DNA from: Aridibacter famidurans | GTDB taxonomy: Bacteria; Acidobacteriota; Blastocatellia; Pyrinomonadales; Pyrinomonadaceae | NCBI GenBank assembly: GCA_024103495.1 | Contig: JAGFIQ010000040.1 | Span: forward strand, 1 to 53,506 | DNA length: 53,506 nt | Direction: 5' to 3' | Shown here: positions 35,292 to 42,600 of the stretch, in pieces | Position numbering within the stretch: position 1 is the stretch's first letter | How the letters are laid out: each line of letters begins with the position of its first letter | The notes under the pieces: generated by a model | What the model was told of the DNA's origin: nothing | Seen by the model: the letters and a program-made list of their open reading frames with translations, nothing else | The model's database searches: none | Program-made: the position numbers and the translations under genes

Positions 35292-35495
35292 TCAGTCGAA
35301 ATCGTCGAACTCGTCCTCTTCCTCGTCGTCGAAATCCTCGAACTCGTCGCCCACGTAAGGATCCAGCTCGATCGGATCCAGCCCGACGACCTCCAGTTCC
35401 TCGCCGCATTCGTCACAAGTGAAAACGTCTCCCTGTTCGGCTTCCGCGTCTACGTACACTTCCTCGTCGCATTCGGGACAAATGGCAGTCGGCAT
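35292..35495 (-). CDS. LysW-like amino-group carrier protein with unusual acidic tail
   Basis: 67 aa from the ATG at 35495 with GGAGAAG upstream; the TTG at 35510 is rejected. The zinc ribbon has CPEC and CDECGEELEVVGLDPIEL, the core signature of LysW/ArgW carriers. In those proteins the C-terminal Glu of EDWGE carries the substrate amino group during lysine or arginine synthesis. Here the C-terminus is a long acidic run ending DEFDDFD, without EDWGE. No lys or arg genes are near; the neighbours are a VWA gene and a PfkB gene. It may be an adapted or nonfunctional carrier, or a zinc protein with another role. Confidence 0.75.
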   Translation of the reverse strand: MPTAICPECDEEVYVDAEAEQGDVFTCDECGEELEVVGLDPIELDPYVGDEFEDFDDEEEDEFDDFD

Positions 35496-35644
35496 TTTTG
35501 TCTTCTCCAATTTTCGTTTGTAAACTCAAGGGCGCTTCGATTGGCTGAGGCCGAAGCGCAGTTTAGAATCTACCTTGATTATTCGGCATTTTGCAAGGAC
35601 ATACCCCCGGCGGGCCTTTATCCGGGTCCGGCCAAGAAGAGCAG

Positions 35645-36583
35645 ATGAGATTCCCCTTCGATCTTCGTGACGACCGCGAGTTCGACTGCGTCGGTTTCGG
35701 GACCAATGCGGTCGATTTCCTGATCCGGGTCCCTGAATATCCAGAGTTCGATTCAAAGGTCGAGCTCAGCGATTATTCCCAGCTGGCCGGCGGCGAGATC
35801 GCGACCGCGATGGTCGGGCTGTCGAGGCTAGGGATGAGGACCGCCTACGCCGGTCGATTCGGAAAAGAGCCGACGGGCGAGTTCGGGATCTCCTCGCTGG
35901 CTGACGAAGGCGTCGACGTGAGGTTCGCGGAGCAGATCGAGGGCGCCGCGACGCAAATAGCGTTCATCGTGATCGACGAACGCAACGGCGAGCGCACGGT
36001 GATCTGGAAGCGCGATCCGAAACTCGCATATTCCGAGGAAGAAGCACCAATTGAAGCGGCGCGGATCGGGAAGGTGCTTCACTTCACGCCTCACGACACG
36101 GCGGCCTGCATACGGCTCGCGCGCGAGGCGAAGGCGCACGGGACGATCGTCTCGATCGACATAGATAATGTATTTGAGGGTATAGACGAACTGCTACCGC
36201 TCGTCGATATCCTGATCGGTTCGTCGGACTTCATCCTGAAGGCGACCGGCGAGGAGGACAAAAGGGCCGGGCTTGCGAAACTGAATGAAAAGTACGGCTG
36301 TCCGGTAGCGGGAGTCACCCTCGGCGACAGAGGTTCGCTTGTTTACTGCGGTGGCGAGTTCTTCGAGAGCGGCGGCTTCGTGGTCCCGGGCGGATGCAAG
36401 GACACGACCGGCGCGGGCGATTCGTATCGCGCGGGGCTTATCTACGGGCTTTTGAAAGGAATGTCGGTGGAAGACGCGGCTCGCTCGGCGAACGCGGTGG
36501 CGGCTTTGAAGTGCAGGGCGGTCGGCGCGAGGACCTCGTTGCCGACGGAACCCGAGCTCAAGAGGATGATTGAACAGGGATGA
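35645..36583 (+). CDS. PfkB family carbohydrate kinase
   Basis: 312 aa from the ATG at 35645. The PfkB N-terminal part is VGFGTNAVDFLIRVPEYP with SQLAGGEIATAMVGLSRLG, the substrate side of the fold, and the C-terminal signature DTTGAGDSYRAGLIYGLL contains the catalytic Asp and anion hole. Length is typical. The substrate cannot be told; ribokinase-type sugars or nucleosides are all possible. It has AAGAAG before the start. The stop codon falls inside the repeat element at 36575-36692. Confidence 0.88.
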   Translation: MRFPFDLRDDREFDCVGFGTNAVDFLIRVPEYPEFDSKVELSDYSQLAGGEIATAMVGLSRLGMRTAYAGRFGKEPTGEFGISSLADEGVDVRFAEQIEGAATQIAFIVIDERNGERTVIWKRDPKLAYSEEEAPIEAARIGKVLHFTPHDTAACIRLAREAKAHGTIVSIDIDNVFEGIDELLPLVDILIGSSDFILKATGEEDKRAGLAKLNEKYGCPVAGVTLGDRGSLVYCGGEFFESGGFVVPGGCKDTTGAGDSYRAGLIYGLLKGMSVEDAARSANAVAALKCRAVGARTSLPTEPELKRMIEQG

Positions 36584-36692
36584 AGGAGATAAAGAAAAGG
36601 CGTCTAGGAAGCGTCTTCGACTCGCGCTGTCCAACGGACACTCGGGTCGCGAAATTAAAAAAGGGTAATCTCCTTCACCCCCTTCATCCCTG
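36575..36692. repeat. Second copy of the GATGAAGG inverted-repeat element
   Basis: CAGGGATGAAGGAGAT (36575-36590) is matched by the inverted, longer arm ending TTCATCCCTG at 36668-36692. The arms match those at 1-112, but the roughly 77-bp interior differs. The left arm contains the PfkB stop codon and the right arm ends 5 bp before the end of the convergent hydrolase gene. Confidence 0.75.
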
Positions 36693-36697
36693 TTTGA

Positions 36698-37369
36698 CTA
36701 CAAATTTTCACGGAAGAACGCCAGCACCTTTCCCCACGCGTCCTTTGCCGCATCTTCGTCGTAAACCTCCGGCCGGGTGTCGTTGAAGAAGGCGTGGTCC
36801 GCGTCGTACCTTAGGATCTCGACCGGCAGGTCGTACCTTTCCGCTATCGCCTCCAGCTGGCCGACCTTTTCGGGATTGATCCAGGCGTCCTTCAGCCCCG
36901 AAGTGAATAGCACGGGCACATCCAGATCTTTCAGGACGTCTTCCGGCGGGATGTCTCCGTAAAAAGGCGCCGACGCCTCGATCCCGTCCACCTCGCACGC
37001 CGCGCGAAGGGCGTACGTCCCGCCCATGCAATAGCCGGAGATGCCGAATCCATCGTTCCCGAACTCTTCTTCTGCTTTCGCGACAGCGTTGCGGATCGTG
37101 TCGATCCCGTCCTCGATCGCGAGATCGGCCATCATTTTCGAGGCCTCGTCGGGGTTCGTCGCGAGCTTGCCTCTGTACAGGTCCGGCGCGATGGCGATAA
37201 ACCCTTCGTCGGCATAGCGTCCCGCGATGTCTTTTATGTGATCGTTCAGGCCCCACCATTCCTGGATAAGAATGACGGCCGGAGTGTTATCGCTGACGGA
37301 ATCGGGCAATGCGCAAAAGGCCGTCGTGTCACCGTTGGCAGTCGAAAAGCTTAGAGTCTGGGTCTTCAT
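36698..37369 (-). CDS. Dienelactone hydrolase family protein
   Basis: 223 aa alpha/beta hydrolase. The nucleophile is Cys in the motif GISGYCMGGTYAL, with a following Asp in TSGLKDAWINPE and His in YDADHAFFNDTRPE. The N-terminus has the family pattern VILIQEWWGLNDHIKDIAGR. AAAGGAGACC precedes the ATG. Typical length. These enzymes hydrolyse dienelactone-like or other ester substrates; the substrate here is unknown. Confidence 0.9.
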   Translation of the reverse strand: MKTQTLSFSTANGDTTAFCALPDSVSDNTPAVILIQEWWGLNDHIKDIAGRYADEGFIAIAPDLYRGKLATNPDEASKMMADLAIEDGIDTIRNAVAKAEEEFGNDGFGISGYCMGGTYALRAACEVDGIEASAPFYGDIPPEDVLKDLDVPVLFTSGLKDAWINPEKVGQLEAIAERYDLPVEILRYDADHAFFNDTRPEVYDEDAAKDAWGKVLAFFRENL

Positions 37370-37450
37370 AGGTCTCCTTTCGATAGGTCTTGTTGTTTTT
37401 GTTGATTATATGGAAAGGAGCGAAAGGGACAAATGTCAGGGACCAGGGAG

Positions 37451-37594
37451 CCGGATTGGACCGCGGGCGTCCCCGCCCGCCCGGTCAAAAAGCGCTGAGT
37501 ACTGAGAGATCACTGCTGAGTGTCCGAAGCCCGACCGTCAGGGAGGGCTACCTGGGCGAGTTCCAGGTCCAAGGATGAAAGTCCAAGGAAACAC
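37451..37594. repeat. Composite repeat: GC-box, heptamers, REP, heptamers
   Basis: In order: GGATTGGACC with a GC-rich hairpin (37453-37485), a period-7 run on CTGA (37492-37526), a REP type B palindrome GCCCGACCGTCAGGGAGGGC (37529-37548), and a period-7 run on GTCCAAG (37560-37594). The same modules in the same order occur at 42148-42284. Fills most of the 277-bp gap before 37646. Confidence 0.8.
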
Positions 37595-37645
37595 CGAGCT
37601 TTCAATTGCAGTTCATTACATCGATCTTTTAGGTTTGCGTAAAGC

Positions 37646-38221
37646 CTAACCGCCGCTGAACAACCCTCGAGTTCTCCAAACAGCAAACACTAGAAACGCT
37701 GCAGCGAAGAGAATCGGAGGGGATACCCAAATCGCGTTGCCCGGTCCGAAGCTGCTCACTGGTCCCAGCAAAGTGATCAAAAAGAGTAGCAGGGCGAAGA
37801 CGAGGTCCTTCACGGCCACCGAGAAAGAAGTTGCCTCCCGTCCGCGCAGAACGAACGCTACAAAAGAGAAGCGTGTCGCAAGGTACCAAGAGGCAATAAA
37901 GCAGACCTGAAGGATAAGTATCGCTGCCGTTACGTAAACACCATAGTCAGGACCGGCTTCTTGAGCGATTGCGGGTCCAACTGAAGGATCAAACCACTCG
38001 ATCCACGCGAAGGCCAGCGGCATTGATGTGAACAGATAAGAAACGGGGAGAAGCCAGCGCCATACTGCAGCGAAAAGAATGCACAAGCCCAATCCGATGG
38101 CGAGAGATTGCCATATCATCGGAACAGTCAGCTCCTTGTCCATTACCTCGGCGGAGACCGTCACGGGCAATATGCTCATTATCGGGAGGATCGCAGACAG
38201 TTTGTAAGGCCCTGTCTTCAC
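37646..38221 (-). CDS. Hypothetical multi-spanning membrane protein
   Basis: 191 aa from a GTG; a later ATG at 38179 is an alternative. About five hydrophobic segments, including MIWQSLAIGLGLCILFAAVW, YVTAAILILQVCFIASWYLA and LVFALLLFLITLLGPVSS. No family recognised. Codon use is less GC-rich than in the neighbours. Stands between two repeat-rich gaps. Confidence 0.55.
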   Translation of the reverse strand: MKTGPYKLSAILPIMSILPVTVSAEVMDKELTVPMIWQSLAIGLGLCILFAAVWRWLLPVSYLFTSMPLAFAWIEWFDPSVGPAIAQEAGPDYGVYVTAAILILQVCFIASWYLATRFSFVAFVLRGREATSFSVAVKDLVFALLLFLITLLGPVSSFGPGNAIWVSPPILFAAAFLVFAVWRTRGLFSGG

Positions 38222-38335
38222 GCCGGGATTCTAGCACGTCGATACTGAGGCTTTGTAAGAGTTCGTTCGAGAAGGCGGTTCAACAAATCACAGTCGGCAG
38301 CTCGCTTTCCAGACAATCCGTAGAATATGGCGTTC

Positions 38336-38803
38336 TCAACGGAGTTCCCGAGTTCGCTGATCTTCAAACAACTCTGCGTGACGCAGGGAGGTCGAATTGA
38401 TGATGACTATCTGATCGTTATTAAGCAGAATGATCGAATAGACTGGCGCAAATCTCCCTTCATGAAAGACGATTCGCTTTGTTACGACCCTTCGGATCTC
38501 AGGGCTTCCACCTGGGCTAAGATTCTGGCTTTGGAGAACGACATTGGCGGGATCCGAGATTTTCTCATTAAAACATTTCTCGGCATCCCCTTCCGGCTCG
38601 AAAAAGTAAGCGAAGAGGAGTTCGACCTTTTCACCGTCTGCTGATTCGAAATCCTGAAACAGCGACCAAGTGCCGCACAAGGAGCCTTTGCCGCCGCGAA
38701 TTTCTTCAAAACTGATGAACCAGGTTTGGAATAGGTAAGTAACTGAGACCCCGAGTACGCAGGTCGCGATCGCCATTGAAATGCGGAATTTGAGACCCAT
38801 CAT
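38336..38803 (-). CDS. Hypothetical single-pass membrane or exported protein
   Basis: 155 aa from the ATG at 38803, which has GGGAGGAAAC just before it; the frame is open upstream to 38890 without a better start. An N-terminal hydrophobic segment (ISMAIATCVLGVSVTYLF) is followed by a Cys and a beta-rich soluble region (VELLFAYFFEPEGDAEKCF, IVIINSTSLRHAELF). No family recognised. A 105-aa frame on the opposite strand is probably a shadow. Confidence 0.5.
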   Translation of the reverse strand: MMGLKFRISMAIATCVLGVSVTYLFQTWFISFEEIRGGKGSLCGTWSLFQDFESADGEKVELLFAYFFEPEGDAEKCFNEKISDPANVVLQSQNLSPGGSPEIRRVVTKRIVFHEGRFAPVYSIILLNNDQIVIINSTSLRHAELFEDQRTRELR

Positions 38804-39035
38804 TGTTTCCTCCCATGCGATACAGGATCGCAACGATGAACACGCACCAATCGAGACGGTGTTCCATCGTTTTTTAGTTGGAAACGCCAAAAGGTCTAGA
38901 AAACGGAGGAAACCAGGAAGGAAATCCTGTTGCAGAGTTCAACTTGGAATTGTGTGCAGCAGCCCGATCGTCAGAGACCCTGCCGGAAGATATGCCGCCG
39001 CTACGCGGCTCCGATTTTCATTGGGGTCCCGCGAT
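38804..39035. other. Intergenic stretch without recognisable gene
   Basis: Part of a 529-bp gene-free gap (38804-39332). Several short frames exist on both strands but none has a good start, a signal or protein-like composition. The right part of the gap is repeat sequence (next two entries). Confidence 0.5.
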
Positions 39036-39127
39036 CTACAGACCTGCCGTCCCTACGGAACTTCCTTCAAGAATCCCGTGGGCGCTGAGTTTCGGTTGAC
39101 AGTCGCATAACGACGGCAGGTCTGTAG
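39036..39127. repeat. Small inverted-repeat element
   Basis: CTACAGACCTGCCGTC (39036-39051) and its exact reverse complement (39112-39127) are separated by 60 bp. A perfect 16-bp terminal inverted repeat on a 92-bp unit resembles a MITE, but no flanking target duplication was found by eye. Confidence 0.7.
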
Positions 39128-39205
39128 CGCTCGGATCTGCATACCCATTCCGGAGTCGCGGAGCGATTGCGTGATCCGGATCGGAATCCTCCGGCGTCTG
39201 AGGGG

Positions 39206-39296
39206 GTTCGCGCTTCGCGCTCAATGCAGCCCGGAGGGCTGCTCTAAACGGATGTCCGATAAGCTTCAGCTTGTCGCGGGCCGCATGCGGCCCGGC
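39206..39296. repeat. Hairpin mosaic, copy 1
   Basis: Four adjacent hairpins: GCGC-TTC-GCGC type, GCAGCCC-GGA-GGGCTGC, AAGCT-TC-AGCTT, and GGGCCGCATGCGGCCC, joined by the conserved linker TCTAAACGGATGTCCGAT. Near-identical copies lie at 42287-42375 and 42433-42503. Confidence 0.8.
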
Positions 39297-39332
39297 TTAC
39301 GGTCCCGCGCGCAAGTGCGCAGGCTAAACGGC

Positions 39333-40361
39333 TCACCGTCTCACCGCTTCCACGATCTGCATAGGTGAATGCGTCGGGATCACGCGCCGGAATTCCCATC
39401 CCGAACGCTGAAGGAGGTCCGCATACTCGCCGGCGGTTCGTTCGCGGCCGCTCGTCATCGCAAGCATGTTCAGGTCCATTATCCCGCTCAACGAGGGCAC
39501 GTCCTCATCTTCCACGATCGATTCGACAAGCAGTACCTTCGAGCCCGGTTTTGCGCTCGCGGCAACGTTCGAGAGGATCGACACCGATTCCTCGTCGTTC
39601 CAGTCGTGGATTATGTGCTTCATAAGGTAGACATCCGCTTCGACGGGAACCTCAGTGAAGAAATCGCCTTCGACTATCCGGGTCCGCTCCGCGACGCCTT
39701 CGCGTTTGGGGACAGAGGCGCCGGCGACCACGTGCGGCTGATCGAACAGAATGCCGTTCGCCTCAGGATTCGCCTTCAGAACCGATGACAGGAGGATCCC
39801 GTGGCCGCCGCCCACATCAGCGACCGTCGCTGCGCCCGAAAAATCATATGCCTCGGCCACCGCCTTGCCGACGGTCGTCGAAAGGCTCGTCATCGCCTCG
39901 TCAAAAATCGCTGCCGCTTCAGGATGTTCGCCAAAATAGTCGAAGATCGGCTTGCCGAAAGTATGTTGGAAACCGCATTCACCCGTCCGGACCGAATGCT
40001 CGAGGTCTCCCTGCGGTATCCAGTGCTCGCGGTCGCAGATCATATGGACCATCCCACGCATTGAGTCCGGATGGTCGGAGCGAAGATATTCGGAAAGAAC
40101 CGTGTTCGACCATCTTCCTCCTTCGTCCCTGACAAATATGCCGGCTTTCGCCAACGCCCTCATCATTCTGAAAACAGATGGCCCGTGCGCCCCTGCGTCA
40201 GACGCGATCTCGTCGGCGGTCTTCGCGCCGTCGGCCAGGATATCGGCCACCCTGAGCCTGGCAGCTACGGATAGCGCCTGTGAAAGAACATAGCCGAAAG
40301 CCATCTGGATGATAACCGCCTGCGGCGGGATCTCTTCGCGTGTTGTCTGTGCAGGGTTCAT
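39333..40361 (-). CDS. SAM-dependent O-methyltransferase (family 2 type)
   Basis: 342 aa from the ATG at 40361 with AAGGAGAAG upstream. An N-terminal dimerisation/winged-helix domain (MAFGYVLSQALSVAARLRVADI) precedes the Rossmann fold with the SAM motif VADVGGGHGILLSSVL. The late motif FLMKHIIHDWNDE type (here VYLMKHIIHDWNDEESV) contains the catalytic His expected in this family. Plant- and bacterial-type O-methyltransferases and polyketide-tailoring enzymes share this layout. The substrate is unknown; no biosynthetic cluster is visible. The last codons lie in a CTCACCG-like repeat. Confidence 0.88.
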   Translation of the reverse strand: MNPAQTTREEIPPQAVIIQMAFGYVLSQALSVAARLRVADILADGAKTADEIASDAGAHGPSVFRMMRALAKAGIFVRDEGGRWSNTVLSEYLRSDHPDSMRGMVHMICDREHWIPQGDLEHSVRTGECGFQHTFGKPIFDYFGEHPEAAAIFDEAMTSLSTTVGKAVAEAYDFSGAATVADVGGGHGILLSSVLKANPEANGILFDQPHVVAGASVPKREGVAERTRIVEGDFFTEVPVEADVYLMKHIIHDWNDEESVSILSNVAASAKPGSKVLLVESIVEDEDVPSLSGIMDLNMLAMTSGRERTAGEYADLLQRSGWEFRRVIPTHSPMQIVEAVRR

Positions 40362-40445
40362 TTTGCTTCTCCTTAAAAATCCGTTGATGTAGTACGGGCG
40401 TCCGCCCTTTTCAAAGGACAACGCGGAGAGCTCGCGGGGTTTGTG

Positions 40446-41186
40446 TCAGGAATACAGGTTCATAGTTCTCGTAAGCAGATCGACGGGATCGGGTATGTTC
40501 AGCGCCTCGCGGACAAAGAAGGGCTCGCCGGACTCGACCCCGATCAGCGAGCCGAAGTATTTCGAGCGGTTGGACAGGTCTTCGAGAAACCGCTTGTCGG
40601 TCAGGCGCGTTTCGGGCTCGTTGGAATTCGGGTCGTGGAACTGCGAGGCGTAGGCGCGGATCGCGTCCATCTTTTGTTCGTGAAAGTCGGAGATATCGAC
40701 GATGAACGAAGGCCGTACGTTTCGCGAAAAGATGTTATGGGCGACCATCGGCACCTTCAGCCGCTCGAGCCCAGTCTCGCGGTCGTAATTCTGCATCGAT
40801 GAAAGGCGCGCGGATTCGCGGACAAGCTGGGCTATGTGGTCGTGATCCGGATGCGGGTCGCCTGTCTGGTGGGTGAAGATCACCTTCGGGCGAAGCCTTC
40901 GAAGCACGCGAACCATCTTTCGCCGCGAATCGTCGTCGCAAAATACGTGACCGTCCCGGAGCTCGAGATTCTCCCGGACCGAGAGCCCGAGGATCTCCGC
41001 AGCGGCGGCGGCCTCTTCGGCGCGTCCCTCAGGAGTGCCTCGCGTCCCCATTTCGCCGCGGGTCACATCGAGCGCACCCGTTACATATCCGAGCGATTTC
41101 AGCTTCAGCATCGTCCCGCCGACGGTGAGTTCGAGATCGTCCGGATGGGCGAACACGCCGAGAACATCTAGTTGGGTATCTGGCAT
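40446..41186 (-). CDS. PIG-L family deacetylase, BshB1-like
   Basis: 246 aa from the ATG at 41186; the frame is open further upstream but runs into the AAAAGTA repeat array. The zinc motif AHPDD is at residues 13-17 (GVFAHPDDLELTVGGTML), and a second motif HPDHDHIAQLV carries further ligands. VTRGEMGTRGTPEGRAEEA is characteristic of BshB1 enzymes, which remove acetyl from GlcNAc-malate in bacillithiol synthesis. Other bsh genes are not present in the window, so the pathway is inferred only from family resemblance. Confidence 0.87.
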   Translation of the reverse strand: MPDTQLDVLGVFAHPDDLELTVGGTMLKLKSLGYVTGALDVTRGEMGTRGTPEGRAEEAAAAAEILGLSVRENLELRDGHVFCDDDSRRKMVRVLRRLRPKVIFTHQTGDPHPDHDHIAQLVRESARLSSMQNYDRETGLERLKVPMVAHNIFSRNVRPSFIVDISDFHEQKMDAIRAYASQFHDPNSNEPETRLTDKRFLEDLSNRSKYFGSLIGVESGEPFFVREALNIPDPVDLLTRTMNLYS

Positions 41187-41200
41187 TGGGAGAATTGTAG

Positions 41201-41339
41201 AAAAGTAAAAGGGAAAAAGTAAAAAGTCGAAAGTAAAAAGTAAAAAAGACAATTGTGCGAAATGTACAGGCGGTCGAGTGTTTAAGGGGCGTCCAGTAGC
41301 TAATTTTTTACTTTTTACCTTTTCCTTTTTACTTTCCGG
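41201..41339. repeat. Pair of inverted AAAAGTA heptamer arrays
   Basis: 41201-41249 is seven consecutive 7-nt units, mostly AAAAGTA. 41305-41339 is five units of the reverse complement, mostly TTTTTAC. About 55 bp lie between. The left array starts 15 bp before the deacetylase start codon and the right array ends 24 bp before the MBL gene, so it fills the divergent promoter region. Confidence 0.88.
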
Positions 41340-41362
41340 CACTCTTCCCTATCATTTCCCTT

Positions 41363-42139
41363 ATGCGTCTTACCATCCTCGGCGCCGGGTCTTCCGTGCC
41401 GCATCCGGCGCGTTCGAGTTCCGCTTACTGGCTTGAGACCTCGGGCGGAACACTTCTCCTCGACTGCGGTCCCACGGCTACGCAGCGAATGGCCGAGGAA
41501 GGGCTCGACTGGCCGGGACTTGACGCGATCTGGATCTCGCACTTTCACCTCGACCACGTAGGCGGTCTCGCGCCTTTTCTTTTCTCGACGAAGTACGCGC
41601 CTCAGACGCTGGAAAGGGCAAAACCTCTGAAGATCTACGGACCATCGGGTTTGGGGGCGCTCCTCAATGCGTTCAACGACTCGAACAACTACAGGCTGTT
41701 CGATCAGCCGTTTCCCGTTGAAATTGTGGAAGTCGAGCCGCTTGAGCAGTTCGAGATCATCGCGGGTGTTATCGCCGGGACGTTCGACACCCCGCACACT
41801 CCGGAAAGCCGCGCGATCAGGATCGCGGACGGTGATCTTTCTTTCGTGTACACGAGCGACACCGGATTCTCGAAGCCGCTCGGCGCGTTCGCCCGGAACG
41901 CCGATCTTCTGTTGATGGAGTGTTCGTTCGTGAAGGACAAGCCGGTCGAGAAGCACCTGGAACTGTCTGAAGCTGTATTTCTGGCGAGATACTCGAAAGC
42001 GAAGCGGACGGTGCTGACGCACCTCTATCCCGAGTGGGACGAAGTGATCTTTGAATCGGTGGTTGAGCGGGCTCGCCCGGGCTGCGAGATCGTGGAGGCG
42101 AAAGACGGGATGACGCTTGAGGTGAGCTGTGAGCAGTGA
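41363..42139 (+). CDS. MBL-fold metallo-hydrolase, RNase Z-like
   Basis: 258 aa. The metal motif HFHLDHVGGLAPF lies at residues 60-65, and further ligands are likely in FDTPHTPESRAIRI (His) and VYTSDTGFSKPL (Asp) and LTHLYPEWD (His). N-terminus LGAGSSVPHPARSSSAYWL is the RNase Z/ComA-type start. The family hydrolyses phosphodiester or ester bonds. The last three codons (SCEQ) and the stop are encoded inside a GTGAGCA heptamer array. Standard length otherwise. Confidence 0.9.
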   Translation: MRLTILGAGSSVPHPARSSSAYWLETSGGTLLLDCGPTATQRMAEEGLDWPGLDAIWISHFHLDHVGGLAPFLFSTKYAPQTLERAKPLKIYGPSGLGALLNAFNDSNNYRLFDQPFPVEIVEVEPLEQFEIIAGVIAGTFDTPHTPESRAIRIADGDLSFVYTSDTGFSKPLGAFARNADLLLMECSFVKDKPVEKHLELSEAVFLARYSKAKRTVLTHLYPEWDEVIFESVVERARPGCEIVEAKDGMTLEVSCEQ

Positions 42140-42600
42140 GCAGGGAGCGGATTGGACCCCGGGCGTCCCCGCCCGCGTGGTTGCGAGTACCAAGTGCTGA
42201 GAGATGAGTACTGAGTGTCTGAAGCCCGACTTGTCAGGGAGGGGTACCTCCAAGTAGTTCCAAGTTCCAGGTTCAAAGTTCCAGCGGTTCGCGCTTCGCG
42301 CTCAATGCAGCCCGCAGGGCTGCTCTATACGGTTGTACGATAAGCTTCAGCTTGTCACGGGCCGCATGCGGCCCGAGCGGTCCGCGAACCTCCGCGCGTT
42401 CGCGCGAGGCAAACTGAAGTTCGCGGTACCTCGGCAGCGCAAACTGCTGCTCTAAACGGATGTCCGATAAGCTTCAGCTTGTCGCTGGCCGTCCGCGGCC
42501 CGGCTCAGCACTCATCTCTCAGTACTCAGCACTATTGACCGGGCGGACGGGGACAAGCCCCGTCCCTTCTCTTCACCGCTCACCGTCCTCACTTCTTCAA
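42122..42600. repeat. Nested inverted repeat mosaic filling the MBL-TolC gap
   Basis: From the left: GTGAGCA heptamers (42122-42149, overlapping the MBL stop), GC-rich GATTGGACCCC box, AGTACTG-type heptamers (42186-42220), REP (42224-42244), GTTCCAA heptamers (42257-42284), hairpin mosaic copy 2 (42287-42375), copy 3 (42433-42503). Then the mirrored parts: CTCAGTA-type heptamers (42504-42538), an ACAAG-loop hairpin (42545-42565) and CTCACCG heptamers (42572-42599, overlapping the TolC stop). Outer modules recur on the two sides in inverted sense. Confidence 0.85.

Noticed and set aside
38327..38644. 105-aa plus-strand frame opposite the 38.3-kb gene
   Set aside because: The minus-strand frame has a strong GGGAGG ribosome binding site and a hydrophobic N-terminus; the plus frame has neither.
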